From the NCBI GenBank assembly GCA_030411725.1, contig MU839860.1, forward strand, positions 1 to 64,000: a DNA stretch of 64,000 bases, in the 5' to 3' direction. Origin of the DNA: Echria macrotheca (Eukaryota; Ascomycota; Sordariomycetes; Sordariales; Schizotheciaceae). Under the pieces are notes generated by a model. It made no database searches, was not told the DNA's origin, and saw nothing but the letters and a program-made list of their open reading frames with translations. A program made the translations under genes and the position numbers. Shown here in pieces: positions 44,348 to 58,232 of the stretch (positions within the stretch are counted from its first letter, which is position 1; each line of letters begins with the position of its first letter).

Positions 44348-45259
44348 GGTCACGGGTTTGCTGATACTATGAAATGACGAGTGAATCCAGGAGAGCGCTC
44401 GGCAGGGAGTTCGGTGCGCGGGTTGTCGCGGATAGGCGTGACTCTGCAAACTCTGAGTGGAGGGGTCGTTAATTATTTTCGCTGGAATGGCGATTTTGTG
44501 GTGGGGGGATCTGGGGCTAGTGACAGGCCTGAGAGCGACTCAAAGCGGCCACTGTCGCTTCGGCTGTCGTGCCCCACAAATTGTGGCTTTCGGGAGCCGT
44601 GGGCCAGTGAAAGGAGCTGTAAAGCTTACCGGAAATGGCTAGGCTGAGCAGCCTGCACCTTAGGAGATTCTGCGTGACAGTTGCACTGTGATGCGAACTG
44701 TAAAGCCGAATTCGAATGGAATTTAGATTTTTGATACTTGTTCCGTACTTTTCATCAACTTGCCGCTATGCGGAACCGCAAAATCGTGGTGGGATTTGAT
44801 GTTTTGAGATGAGTTATGCAACTAAATCGAGTTCTTGTTGCAAAGATTTGAAGGGTTGGCTTGAGGAAGTGGGGCAACCACGGTTTACTCTACGGTTTGC
44901 ACCAAACGGGGATTTGCCACTGTTGGTGGAGACAGGGATTCGGCACGCTACTAGCAGCTTCGCGCGACCTTGCCATCATCGCCGTCGCGAAACATTCGAG
45001 TTTTTCGGAAACTTCACAGGTCGGCCATCTTTTTGGCTTCATCCGACCACCCCTACGCGTACGGCCATCGCTGTGAACCCTTGCGCGGCCGAATTCCTCA
45101 GCGACGACATTCAAACCTTTCTTTTCCGCAAGTTTTCAATCCCGTGCCGTTCGTTATCCATCGTTCAGCGACCGCGAAGGAGCCCGCCACTCGCTGGCGG
45201 CGAAGCTTGATACAGCTTCCCCCCTTGAAGCCCATCTTAACCATATCGCCGAACGCAGG
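44348..45259. promoter_or_regulatory. Divergent NIP1-PRP8 promoter region
   Basis: About 910 bp between divergent essential genes, with no ORF of interest. Presumably both promoters and leaders; no clear TATA element, as is common for fungal housekeeping genes. Confidence 0.5.
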
Positions 45260-48200
45260 ATGTCTTCATTCCCACCACCGCCTCCTCCGCCCGGATGGGG
45301 ACCTCCTCCCCCTCCGCCTCCTCCGCCGAGTCCTCCATCATCGCTCCCCCCGCCTCCTGCCATCCCAGCGCCGCCACCCCCGGGCTATCGACCTCCAACC
45401 GACCCCCAAATCGCGAAGTTTGCGCAGAAGAAGAAAGAATGGCTCCGCATGCAGCGAAATCGGTTCGGCGAAAAGCGAAAAGGGGGGTTCGTCGAGACTC
45501 AGAAAGCCGATATGCCGCCCGAGCATCTGCGCAAAATCGTGAAAGATATTGGCGATGTTTCGCAAAAGAAGTTTACCAGCGACAAGCGCAGCTATCTTGG
45601 CGCGTTAAAGTTCATGCCGCATGCGGTTTTGAAGCTGTTGGAGAACATGCCCATGCCCTGGGAGTCTGCCCGGGAGGTTAAGGTTCTCTACCACGTCAAC
45701 GGCTGCCTCACGCTCGTCAACGAGATACCGCGCGTCATAGAGCCCGTCTTTTTCGCACAATGGGCCACCATGTGGACGGTGATGCGGAAGGAGAAAAGCG
45801 ACCGCCGACTGTTCAAACGGATGCGTTTTCCGCCATTCGACGACGAGGAACCCCCGCTATCTTGGTCTGAAAACCTGGAGGATGTCGAACCGCTGGAACC
45901 CATTCAGATGGAGCTCGACGAGGAGGAGGAAGCGGCGGTTTATCAGTGGTTTTACGACCATCAACCCCTTCTCGACACACCTCATGTCAACGGGCCGAGT
46001 TATAAGAAGTGGAACCTGACGTTGCCGCAGATGGCAAACTTGTTCCGTCTGAGTCGACCGCTTGTCTCCGAGATTGTGGACAAGAACCAGTATTACCTTT
46101 TCGAGCTGAAGAGCTTTATGACCGCCAAAGCTCTGAATGTCGCTCTGCCTGGCGGACCGCGGTTCGAACCGCTATACAAAGATATCGATCCCAACGACGA
46201 GGACTTTGGCGAGTTCAACGCAATGGATCGCATCATCTTTCGTAATCCTATCCGCACCGAGTGTCGAGTCTCTTACCCGTACCTTTACAACGCGCTCCCC
46301 CGAAGTGTGCACCTGTCCTGGCATTCTTACCCCCAGGTCGTCTACACCCGCACGGAGGATATCAATCTCCCGGCCTTTTATTTCGACACGAACATCAACC
46401 CGATATCGTCTCGGTCAGTCGCCCCAAAAAACCTCACAGTCAGCCACGAGGACGAGCTTTTTGGGAAGGGCAACATCGAGGAACCGGAAGATGAAGCGTT
46501 TGAGCTGCCTGGAGGGGTCGAGCCTTTCTTTGCTGATGAGGAGCTGTACACCGACGAGACGGCGGCAGCTATTGAGCTATGGTGGGCGCCATTCCCATTC
46601 GACCGTCGCTCTGGCCGGATGGTTCGAGCCCAGGATGTGCCTCTCGTAAAGCACTGGTATCTGCAGCACTGCCCGCCGAAGCAGCCCGTCAAGGTTCGGG
46701 TGTCTTACCAGAAACTCCTCAAGACCTATGTTCTCAACGAGCTGCACAAGAAGCGGCCCAAGGCTCTCCAGAAGCAGAATTTGCTCAAGACTCTGAAGCA
46801 GACAAAGTTCTTCCAGCAAACAACCATTGACTGGGTCGAGGCTGGCTTGCAAGTTTGTCGGCAAGGTTTCAACATGCTCAACCTGTTGATACACCGAAAA
46901 AATCTCACGTACCTCCATCTCGATTACAACTTCAACCTGAAGCCTGTCAAGACCCTGACGACGAAGGAGCGGAAGAAGTCGAGATTTGGAAACGCATTCC
47001 ACCTAATGCGTGAGATTCTGCGGTTGACCAAGCTCATTGTCGATGCACAAGTCCAGTATCGGCTGGGCAACATCGATGCCTTCCAGCTCGCCGATGGTAT
47101 TCTCTACGCCTTCAACCACGTTGGACAGCTTACGGGAATGTACAGATACAAGTACAAGCTCATGCATCAGATCCGTTCGTGCAAGGACCTCAAGCATCTG
47201 ATCTACTACCGTTTTAACGCTGGTCCTGTTGGCAAAGGTCCTGGTTGTGGCTTCTGGGCGCCTGCATGGCGTGTTTGGCTTTTCTTCATGCGCGGCATCA
47301 TTCCGCTGTTAGAGCGCTGGCTTGGCAATTTGCTTTCGCGGCAGTTTGAAGGCCGTCACAGCAAAGGGGTGGCGAAGACTGTTACCAAACAGCGCGTTGA
47401 ATCACACTTCGACCTCGAACTCCGCGCCTCAGTCATGGCCGATCTCATGGACATGATGCCGGAAGGTATCAAACAGAACAAGGTCAACACTGTTCTTCAG
47501 CATCTTTCGGAGGCTTGGAGGTGCTGGAAGAGCAACATCCCCTGGAAGGTTCCCGGGCTGCCAGCGGCCATCGAGAACATCATCCTGCGTTACGTCAAGT
47601 CGAAGGCTGACTGGTGGATTTCGGTTGCCCATTACAATCGTGAGCGTATCAGGAGAGGCGCCACTGTCGACAAGACTGTCGCCAAGAAGAATGTCGGGCG
47701 TCTTACGCGACTGTGGCTCAAGGCTGAGCAGGAACGCCAGCATAACCACATGAAGGATGGCCCGTACGTATCGTCGGAGGAAGCTGTAGCCATCTACACA
47801 ACAACAGTCCACTGGTTAGAGTCGCGGAAGTTCTCACCCATCCCATTCCCCAGTGTCTCTTACAAGCACGATACCAAGATTCTTATCTTGGCCCTCGAGC
47901 GTCTAAGGGAGGCATACTCGACAAAGGGCCGGCTGAACCAAAGCCAGAGGGAAGAGCTTGCCTTGATTGAACAGGCTTATGACAGCCCAGGGACGACGCT
48001 TGAGCGTATCAAGAGATTCCTTCTCACCCAGCGAGCCTTCAAAGAGGTCGGCATTGATATGAACGACAACTACAGCACGATCAACCCTGTCTACGACATA
48101 GAGCCCATCGAAAAGATCAGCGATGCCTACCTGGACCAGTATCTTTGGTACCAGGCAGACCAACGTCACCTGTTTCCTGCATGGATCAAGCCCTCTGACT

Positions 48201-50089
48201 CCGAGGTTCCGCCGCTACTGGTCTACAAATGGGCACAGGGAATCAACAATCTGGACAAGGTCTGGGAGACAGCTGACGGAGAGTGCAACGTCATGATTGA
48301 GACGCAGCTTTCCAAAGTCTATGAGAAGATCGAACTCACCCTCCTCAATTCGCTCCTTCGTCTCATTATGGACCACAACTTGGCGGATTATATCACGGCG
48401 AAGAACAATGTGACCCTGACGTACAAGGACATGAACCACGTCAACAGCTACGGCATGATACGCGGCCTGCAGTTTTCGGCATTCGTCTTCCAGTATTACG
48501 GTCTCATTCTCGATTTGCTCCTCCTGGGCCCCCAGCGAGCGAGCGAAATTGCTGGTCCGCCTCAGAGTCCAAACGATTTCTTGCAGTTCCGGGACCGGGA
48601 GACCGAGACAAGACATCCCATTAGGCTTTACACGAGATATATCGACAAAATCTGGGTGTTCTTGCGGTTCACTGCTGATGAATCCCGCGACCTGATCCAG
48701 CGGTTCCTCACGGAACAACCGGACCCGAACTTCGAGAATGTCATCGGGTACAAGAGCAAGAAGTGTTGGCCCAGAGACTCGAGGATGCGCCTGATGAGAC
48801 ACGATGTCAACCTTGGAAGAGCTGTGTTTTGGGATCTCAAAAATCGCCTGCCCAGGTCGGTGACCACGATTGAGTGGGAGGACACGTTTGCCAGTGTCTA
48901 CAGTCGGGACAATCCGAACCTCCTGTTTTCGATGTGTGGTTTTGAGGTCCGAATCCTTCCCAAGATCCGCAACCAGAACGACGAGTTTCCCGTCAAAGAC
49001 AGTGTGTGGTCTCTGGTGGACAACACAACCAAAGAACGGACTGCGCATGCCTTCCTTCAGGTCACCGAAGAAGACATCCAAAAGTTCAACAATCGTATCC
49101 GCCAGATTCTGATGTCCTCGGGTTCCACTACATTCACCAAGATTGCCAACAAATGGAACACCGCGCTGATCGCCCTATTTACCTATTATCGAGAGGCAGC
49201 GGTCTCGACGGTGAACCTTCTTGACACGATTGTCAAGTGCGAGACCAAGATCCAGACCCGCGTAAAGATTGGGCTGAATTCGAAAATGCCTTCCCGATTC
49301 CCGCCGGCCGTCTTCTACACCCCCAAGGAGCTTGGCGGCCTGGGAATGATCTCCGGCTCTCATATTCTCATCCCGGCAAGCGATAAGCGTTGGTACAAAC
49401 AGACGGACCTCGGTGTTACACATTTCCGCGCCGGCATGTCGCATGACGAAGAAACCCTCATTCCCAACATCTTCAGGTATATCATCCCGTGGGAAGCGGA
49501 GTTCATCGATTCCCAGCGTGTGTGGACGGAATATTCGCAGAAGCGGCTCGAGGCCAACCAACAAAACAGACGCTTGACCCTCGAGGATCTGGAAGACAGC
49601 TGGGACCGCGGTCTGCCCCGCATCAACACTCTTTTCCAGAAGGATCGCAGCACACTAAGCTTCGACAAGGGCTTCCGCGCTCGAGCAGAGTTCAAGATTT
49701 ACCAGCTCATGAAGAGCAATCCATTCTGGTGGACAAGTCAGAGACATGATGGTAAACTCTGGAACTTGAATGCATACCGGACTGATGTTATCCAAGCTCT
49801 CGGGGGTGTTGAGATTATCCTTGAGCACACTCTATTCAAGGCCACCGGCTTCCCTTCATGGGAAGGCCTGTTCTGGGAGAAAGCCTCCGGATTCGAGGAG
49901 TCGATGAAGTTCAAAAAACTGACAAACGCCCAGCGGTCCGGTCTCAACCAGATCCCAAATCGACGATTCACGCTCTGGTGGTCACCAACAATCAACAGAG
50001 CTAACGTCTATGTCGGTTTCCAAGTCCAGCTGGATCTTACCGGTATCTTCCTCCACGGCAAAATTCCGACATTGAAGATTTCTCTGATT

Positions 50090-50124
<35 letters not shown>

Positions 50125-52378
50125 TGAATCGGTGGTCATGGACCTTTGCCAGGTTTTCGACCAGGAGCTCGAAGCCCTCAGCATCGAGTCCGTTCAAAAG
50201 GAAACCATCCACCCCAGAAAGTCGTACAAGATGAACAGCTCCTGCGCAGATATCCAACTTTTCGCGAGCCACAAATGGAACGTCACAAGGCCCTCGCTCC
50301 TGTTCGACACCAAGGACGTTATCGAGTCTACCACGACTAACAAGTTCTGGATTGACGTTCAGTTGCGCTACGGCGACTACGACTCCCACGACATTGAGCG
50401 CTACGTGCGGGCCAAATACCTGGACTACACGACCGACAGCATGAGCCTCTACCCGTCTCCCACCGGGCTGATGATCGGCATCGACCTCGCATACAACCTG
50501 TACTCGGCGTATGGCCAGTACTTCCCCGGGTTGAAGCTGCTGGTCCAGCAGGCGATGGCCAAGATCATGAAGGCCAATCCAGCGCTGTACGTTTTGCGTG
50601 AGCGGATTCGCAAAGGACTACAGCTCTACGCGTCAGAGAGCAACCAGGAGTTCCTCAACTCGCAGAATTACTCGGAGCTGTTCAGCAACCAGACTCAACT
50701 GTTCATCGACGACACGAATGTCTACCGAGTAACGATCCACAAGACTTTCGAGGGCAATCTCACAACCAAGCCCATCAATGGTGCCATATTTATTTTCAAC
50801 CCGCGCACCGGTCAGCTGTTCCTGAAGATCATCCATACTAGTGTTTGGGCCGGGCAAAAACGTCTTGGCCAGCTGGCGAAGTGGAAGACCGCCGAAGAAG
50901 TCGTCGCGCTTATCAGGTCACTCCCAGTCGAAGAGCAGCCTAAGCAGCTTATTGTGACTCGAAAGGGGTTGCTTGATCCTCTCGAAGTCAACCTGCTTGA
51001 CTTCCCCAATATCTCAATCCGTGCTTCTGAACTTCAACTTCCGTTCCAGGCCGCCATGAAGGTCGAGAAGCTGGGTGACATGATTTTGCGCGCGACTGAG
51101 CCCCAGATGGTTCTGTTCAACCTGTACGACGAATGGCTGAAGAGTATATCTTCTTATACCGCATTCTCCCGCCTCATCCTCATTCTCCGCGCCCTGCACG
51201 TCAACCAGGACAAGACCAAGCTCATTCTTCGGCCGGATAAAACCGTCATTACTCAGGATCACCATATCTGGCCTTCGCTGTCAGACGAGGACTGGATCAA
51301 GGTTGAGACTCAGCTCCGCGATCTCATTCTCAACGATTACGGCAAGAAGAACAACGTCAACGTGTCCAGCCTCACCAGCAGCGAAGTACGGGATATCATC
51401 CTGGGTATGGAAATCTCTGCGCCGTCGATGCAGAGGCAACAGGCGGCCGAAATCGAGAAACAGCAACAAGAGCAGCAACAGCTCACCGCAGTCACCACAA
51501 AGACCCAAAACGTCCATGGTGAGGAAATCATTGTCACCACGACATCGCAGTTTGAACAACAGACGTTTGCATCCAAGACAGAGTGGCGAACCAGAGCCAT
51601 CGCCACATCGAATCTCCGGACACGGGCCAACAACATGTACGTAGCGCCGGTTGACAATGACGCTGACGATGTCACGTATGTGATGCCGAAGAACATTCTC
51701 AAGCGCTTCATCACCATCGCGGATCTCCGAGTGCAAGTCGCTGGTTACCTCTACGGAGCATCCCCTGCCGACAATGATCAGGTAAAGGAGATCCGGTGTA
51801 TCGTCATGGTCCCTCAGATCGGTGGGCTTCGTAACGTCCAGCTACCGCAGCAACTGCCCCAGCATGAATTGCTCAAGGACATGGAACCCCTCGGCATCAT
51901 CCATACCATGTCAGGCAACGAGTTACCCTACATGTCGGCGATGGATGTCACGGATCATGCCAGGCTTCTCGACGCCCACCCGTCTTGGGATAAGCAGAAC
52001 ACTCTCACGGTCGCGGTCTCCTTCACGCCGGGGAGTGTGTCGCTATCGGCCTGGGCTCTCACTCCGCAAGGTTACAGATGGGGCGCAGAGAATAAAGACG
52101 TCGGCAGCGATCAGCCCCAGGGATTTACGACAACCATGGGAGAAAAGCGCCAGCTCCTGCTTAGCGACAAGTTCAAGGGCTTCTTCCTCGTACCCGACTC
52201 AGGAAAATGGAATTACAGCTTCATGGGCAGTGCCTTTGGGGGGCTGGAGAAGAAGGCTGTCCATGTCAAGCTGGACACGCCCATGCCATTCTACAGTGAT
52301 CAGCATCGACCCATCCACTTTTCCAGCTTCAACGAGCTGGAGGATATCTGGGTCGACCGACAGGACAATTTCGCCTAG
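45260..52378 (+). CDS. PRP8: Pre-mRNA splicing factor Prp8, U5 snRNP core
   Basis: Uninterrupted 2,372-codon ORF. Prp8 is the catalytic-centre scaffold of the spliceosome. Domains in order: Pro-rich N-terminus (1-45), PRO8NT (about 60-210), PROCN (about 390-790), the reverse-transcriptase-like fingers/palm beginning near 700 (HFDLELRASVMADLMDMMPEGIKQNK), RRM-like and U5-binding segments (about 960-1,340), the U6-binding/endonuclease-like part (about 1,440-1,620, with GGLGMISGSHILIP and FRAGMSHDEE), the RNase H-like domain (about 1,760-2,000), and the C-terminal JAB1/MPN domain (about 2,140-2,365, IHTMSGNELPYMSA) that regulates Brr2. A Gln-rich linker (EIEKQQQEQQQ) precedes JAB1. Length matches intein-free orthologues; no intein insertion is present. 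There is no intron at all, notable for a 7-kb gene in an intron-rich genome. Confidence 0.98.
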
Positions 52379-55300
52379 ACTTCCCCCGGCGTGCCGAGCT
52401 CAAAGCGGAAGCCCGCAGCTCAGCTGCAAGTTTGGGCGTGGGAAACATTTCAAGACTGTCGACCGAAATGGGGGGACAACGGGACGAGGCGACTGGCGGG
52501 TTCGGGGTTCGGATGGTTAGCGAAGTTCGGGTGATTGGGGATGAGCGTATTCGCATCCGGGGGCTCTACAGATTGTTTGATCTGCTGCCCGGGTTTTCGG
52601 TCGGTGGTTATAGCGTGGAATTTGTGTTTGGGCCTGGGTTCATGTACATCTTGTCTCCGAGTTATGGTCCTGTATGATTTTGTACATTAAAAATATGGTG
52701 TTGAGAGGTGCGCACAACCAGCAGGGTCGCCTCAAGAGCAACCGTGGTTGGTAATGACGATGGCAATACAGGATATTGCCAGAAGCTTTCCCGTGGCCTA
52801 GACAGTGAAAGTGCGTGGGGTGCCGCTGGGTGGGATCGGGACGAGGACGATCGGACACGGGAACACCATTGAGGCGGAAACCGAGGCTCAAAGGGGTGGA
52901 GGTCTGGTCAGGCGGTTCGAGCCGAGAGCCAAAATGCCCATACTTCAGGACTGAATCAGCAATTGGCAATGGCGATCCCAAGAGATTGCATACAATGCGT
53001 TCATGCGTCGGGGTGTCGAGGGTGTCAAAATGGGCCCGAAGATGTCCCAAGGGCTGAGGAGCTGCGAGTGTCTTGATTGGACGTGAAAGCCGGAGCCTGT
53101 CTGCAGTTACACAAGCCACCCGCCGCCCCGGCCGGATCGGGAGCAGCCCAAGATTGCTTCTGGCGCCGCGGGGTGGCCTTCCATTCGACACCGTCTTCCG
53201 AGTTCCCGGGCCGAGTAGCGGCGGCGATCAAAATGGATGCACAGGTCCCCAAGACATGAACCGTTGAGCAAGTGACAGCTGTCCAAGCAGCATCCCGCTG
53301 CAGAGCACGTCCAGCTTCCAACAGTGCTGCCTGCAAACAATCTTTCACTAGCTGCACAAACTCCAGGTTGCACGCACCACGCCGGAGAATATTTGCACTT
53401 GGACATTGCCAGGTACAAGTGACACGGCTGCGGTCCGTGAATGCTGGGGGGACCATGGAGCTTCATGACAAGGCTAGCCTGTCTGCCTTGCTCGCCCCTG
53501 GCTGGCTGGAGGTCAGCTCCCCAGGCCCTGCTCAAACGCAGATCAGGAGCCTCGGAAGCTGGGCCGATCTTCAGAGCGTAGCATCCGGACAAGACATGAG
53601 GGCGCAGTTGAAGGGTATTGCAGAAAGCCGATGTTCAACAACAATCCAGCTATTAGATTTTACCGATGGAAGCTCTTTACTTTCTGGCATTCTCCCGCAG
53701 CTAGCTGCAAGATGGCGGACGACTGTTCTTCTTTGAGATCTTGGCCGGTGGCACGGTCGATTAGCTATTTGATTGACATCGGCCTCGTCCCACGTTTTGG
53801 CGCCTTCTGGAACTCACGGTGCTTCATCTCCAATGCTGGTCCCCACTCGGCCCAGAGATGCCTCAGCTCCTCCTGCTTTGCAGTGGACCGCTCTTATAAT
53901 CCTTCCGACAGCCGCACTCAGCCAAGAACACAGCGGGCAGTCAAGAAGCAGATTGCATCTACAATGCGAGCGCCGCAGGGGGGAAGCAACTCCTTCGTCC
54001 TGCTCGGCCGACACTGGTATTGAGGAACGAGTGTCCTGCGCAGCGCAAATTTGCGTGAGCTCGGGCATTTGGTCATCGTGTAGGGCAAGAATGACGTGCC
54101 TCGCTCCGCTCCTTCCCGTACGCCGTCTGTTCCCCCCATGAAGGTGTAATTTCTCGATGGCCGCACAAACCTCCTGCTCTCCCAGCTGGTCGGTCAGCCC
54201 TGGCCTGCAGCACACCGCGCTCAGAGCATTTCAGACCAGGTTTCCTCAGCGTCCTGCGCCTGGAGCTTCAGCTCGAGCCTCGCAGCCCCGGAGTTCTGAG
54301 CTAGAAGCAATTTACGATCTTCTAGAATCCGAAATCACGTCAATTTGTCGTTGGCGGAAGCATAACACGGCCTTTAATTGCAAGGTTCGGTTGAAACACG
54401 TTTCCTTCATGCGCGTCTTGGCCAGAGCCTCCAACGCTCTCCGTGCACCCAGCCACCCCCCCCTCCACCGTCATCGTCGTCCACGCGCCGACGCCAAGCC
54501 TCGACCACGCCGTTGGCCCTCGTGGCCCCTCGGACGCTGCTGCTGTCTGCGTCCCGTCGTCTCATCAAAGTCCCCGGGCCACCTGGTTGCGGCATCGCCG
54601 GCGTCCGCGCGCGCCTCCCGCCCACCGGCTGGCCTGGGTGAGTCCCCGCAGCATTGTGCGCCTCAATCTTGGAGTGAGCGAGATGAAGCCTCTGCTCCAA
54701 GCCACGCTACCGCGATCGGCCATCACCGTCCCTCCACCCTGACTCCTTGCTTTCAGACGGGTGGAGATCTCGCGGGTTTCCTTTCATTCCACTTCCCCTG
54801 CAGTTGTTCGTCCCCGCGGCCGCGCCCCGTACCGCGTTGTCGCTGCTGATCAGATGAAGTCAGATGCGAGCCCACTAAAGGGACTGTGAGCGCTGTCCTA
54901 AAAGAATTGTACACAAGCACCGGAAAGAACTCTATCCACCTACATCATAAAAACACGCAACCTGAAGCAATCGCCGGTTTGAAATCGTCGAAGGGCGTAT
55001 TTAATATTCGCAACGGCAATTTACGTGGGTTGGAAGGCAGACAAGAACGGCGTGTAAAGCGCTGCAGTTAACGAAAAGGCGTTGGCGATAGCTAAGGCCG
55101 GCATTCACAGTCCTTTTAGTGGGTTCGCTCAGATGCAGGTCCCGAGAGAAGTTCCCAGGAACGTGCCAGGGCTTTGGCTTACCTGCTCGTCTGCTCCTTG
55201 CAAGAGCTCAAAGCTCGTCATGAATAGCTCTGGGTAGCTCCCAGCTGAATTACATCCCTGCACGCTGTACCAGATGAGAAGATCCTCCCAATATCACAGA

Positions 55301-57044
55301 AGCTCTCGCACAATGAAGAGCCGGGGCAGCTCGGCTCCGGTACCAGACACCGTTCATCTCATTCCTTTACCTCACTCTGCATGAGTTCCGGGCACCCCCC
55401 ATGGCAGTCAGCTACGGTTTGCTGATATCGTCACTGAAAAGCTCTGCTTGTCAGTAGACTTGTTCGGACGGCTGAAGTTGGCAGGCCAAGAGCCAGACCG
55501 TTTGACGCTTCCACATTGCAACCCCCCAAAGCATACCTAGCATTGCCATTGTCTTCCGCATTCGGCAATCTAGGAGCTAATCGCAGCGGCGGCTCCTAGC
55601 CTTCTTTCTCCGATGCCCTATGGTGTGCCAGGGCACCGATCGCTTTTGCTCGTCAGATATAGCCCACCCTGGTCGATATCTGACCTCTTTTCAGACAGGA
55701 CTGGAGCACACACTTTCTCTCTCACACCCTGGCACTTCTCCGCCTGCCACCCACGGCATTCCACCATCCTAATGTAACCCAGCAAGCCTCTCAGTACCGC
55801 GTTGCGTCCTTCGTACCTCTAGGTACCTGTCTGGCGCCCGCCCCAGAGGCCAGGTTCTTCCTCCAGTCTCTGCAAGCACTTACACGTCGCCCTCCACACC
55901 CTGTCAAGTCTGGATCTCTCGGGGTCTCGCGGCAAGTTTGCCAGCAGGCCCATAGCTGCCAGGCTCCCACCTAGCACGGCCGTCCAACCCCTCTCTTCCC
56001 GTCATTTCTGGCAACGGAGACGTTGCTTTCGTTCTCGGCTTTTCTTGTGGCTTTGCTGGCCATTGCTGGTGTGGTCCTAGTATCAACAGCACCCCATAAT
56101 TCGCTTGCGGCCATGCTGCTATCCAGCTGCATGGTAGGGCTTGTTTCACATTTTATTCTCCATCCGGTCTGATGTTTTGCATCCTTCCATGCGTTTTTCC
56201 AGGCCTCCCTCGCTCTGGAGCATCTGCCTTGTCCAGCCTCCCCTTTGAGTTAACCCGCCCGGGGTTCTCGAATTTGACAATTTGTTCCATCAACTACCCT
56301 GGCTCTCAATCTGGCATTCTGGCGGTCATGCCCCCTCGATGCATCATTACCTGACGCCGGGGTCCTGTTTCTATATCCGGCAGACATACCATGGCATAAG
56401 ATCCTCAAATTATGCTACCGTCATCGTTGGACAAGGTTACTTGATCTCCACACCTCTCAGGAACAATCTTCGTCTCGCACATGGCAAATCGCTTATGTGC
56501 TTTAACTGGGACGAAAAAGAGGTACAAGAACAATAAACCTACTCCCTCCCCCCATCCACAGAGGTCTCCGGGTCCTTGTTTCCTCCACGCTATATTGAAG
56601 ATCAGACGATATAATGCATCACCTGCCCATATACGCCTCTTCAAAGCCTTGATTCCCACCTACACTCGGAAAACCACACGGGGTCGTGAAGAATTCGACG
56701 AGGCAGGGAATCGTTCGACAGCAACCTAATTCTAGCGAGAAGCGAAATACCGAGATACGACGTCCATACCGGCATAGAAACCCTTTTGCGAACTCGCCGA
56801 TGTTCTGGAGAATAATGAGCTGCTGAGAAGGATCCGTTAGGGTTGCCGTCATTGTCCGCCCAGCTTTTTAGGGAGCCAGCTCTTCGCCGCTCACGAACCA
56901 GGCACTCCAACAACACTACCACCCAATCTCCATACAGGTCCCCGTGATTATTGAGAAAAGACTGTGTTTGGGCCAAACCCACATGTGCTCTGCCTCTACA
57001 CAAGCAATCCGTCTGCCAGAGGATAACCTGACAGTACTCCTCAG
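52379..57044. other. 4.7-kb gene-poor region upstream of Myb gene
   Basis: GC content is normal, yet no ORF carries a recognisable domain or coherent spliced structure. The part from about 55,650 to 56,660 is strongly C/T-rich on the plus strand, like long leaders of fungal regulator genes. The most ORF-like stretch, 53,455-53,736 with an ACCATGG start, gives an unrecognised 93-codon frame and is not called. A CTGAC...CTCAG intron 3' end at 57,027-57,044 suggests that at least one upstream exon of the Myb gene lies here. Confidence 0.5.
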
Positions 57045-58232
57045 CGTCGACGAGCGGCATCTATTGCCACTGCGAGCCAGGCGATTTCACCACCACCTTT
57101 CCCGACGCAGCCCCGCGGGGCTCAGATCCAACAAATTCTTTCCATTCAGAGCCCGGCGACCAGCCAGAGCGGTTCGCTCTGGCGGAACCCATGTATTGGA
57201 GGCACGCTGGCGGGCAACTACCGTGTAGGACCGGACTACAATGTCGACTACTCGTCACAGGAGCCGCATACGGCCGAGCAGAGCCAGGCTCCGCACGCCT
57301 ATGATGCCCATCATCATCGAGCCTCGCTTCAGCATGGCGGCCCGTCGCCCCTGCATGAGCCGTCGCCCCATCAAACCCATCACGGCTTACCGCAGCATTA
57401 TACTACTGCCCATCATCCTCACCCGATTCTCACGGATCCCGCCCACATGGGCAACCACCCCGGGGCGAGGCATATGGCCCATCCGGGGCCGCCGCACTTC
57501 GGCGCCGCCGGTCCATCTCCGCACGCCGTCGTCGCCCCTCTCTACCCTTCTTTAGCACAGGCACACGGCCAGACGGCGGGAGTCAAGCGCCAGCGTCCCG
57601 ATGATCTTGATCTCTCGGTCTCCGGAATGCCCGATCTCGAGCACAGCGACCTGGAGTCGATGCAACAGACATCGATGGGTGCTGCGTATGCGCAAGCGAC
57701 GGCAGCGCCGACACACCACCACCATCGGCTCCCAGACACTGGGCCGCCTTCAAAAATGATGCGACGTGATGGAGATGGCGGCGGGGGTGGAGGGGCTCCC
57801 AGCGTCGTAGGGCAAGCCGGCATGCCACCTCCGGCGCCCAGGCCGAGAGGGCCGAAGTTGAAGTTTACACCGGAGGATGATCAGCTCCTCATTGACCTAA
57901 AGGAGAACAAGAGTCTGACGTGGAAGCAAATCGCCGACTTCTTCCCCGGCAGAACGAGTGGGACACTCCAAGTGAGATACTGTACGAAACTCAAGGCGAA
58001 AACGACACAGTGGACAGACGAAACGGTCAGCTACCTCTGCCCCGTCCTCAGGAGGCTGTTTCCCGAGATCTCCATACTGATAGCTCTACCTCTATAGGAT
58101 CAAAAGCTCCGCACCGCACTTCAGGACTACGAGAACGAAAAGTGGCGTATTGTCGCCAACAAGGTCGGGACCGGCTTTACACCCGCAGCGTGTCGAGAAA
58201 GAGCAGCACAGTTGCTGGGCGAGAACTTATAG
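57045..58232 (+). CDS. Myb/SANT-domain DNA-binding regulator (5' end not resolved)
   Basis: Coding frame 57045-58025 joined to 58098-58232 across a 72-nt intron (GTCAGC...CTATAG). The frame is open and protein-like from 57,027 but has no ATG before 57,447, so translation either begins in an unidentified upstream exon spliced at the CTCAG ending at 57,044, or at the Met at 57,447. N-terminal part: Pro/Ser/Gln-rich (PFPTQPRGAQIQQILSIQSPATSQSGS) and His/Pro-rich (HHHRASLQHGGPSPLHEPSPHQTHH), low complexity. C-terminal part: two Myb/SANT repeats, the first LKFTPEDDQLLIDLKENKSLTWKQIADFFPGRTSGTLQVRY, the second spanning the intron (TQWTDET-DQKLRTALQDYENEKWRIVANKVG-GFTPAACRERA). A nuclear transcription factor is the likely role; targets unknown. 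Confidence 0.8.

Noticed and set aside
52905..52930. tRNA-like B box GGTTCGAGCC
   Set aside because: The T-stem has only about three pairs, and there is no A box or acceptor stem at the right spacing.
54157..54849. 230-codon plus-strand ORF rich in Pro, Ser, Arg and His
   Set aside because: Low-complexity frame from C-rich DNA; neighbouring frames are open over the same stretch.
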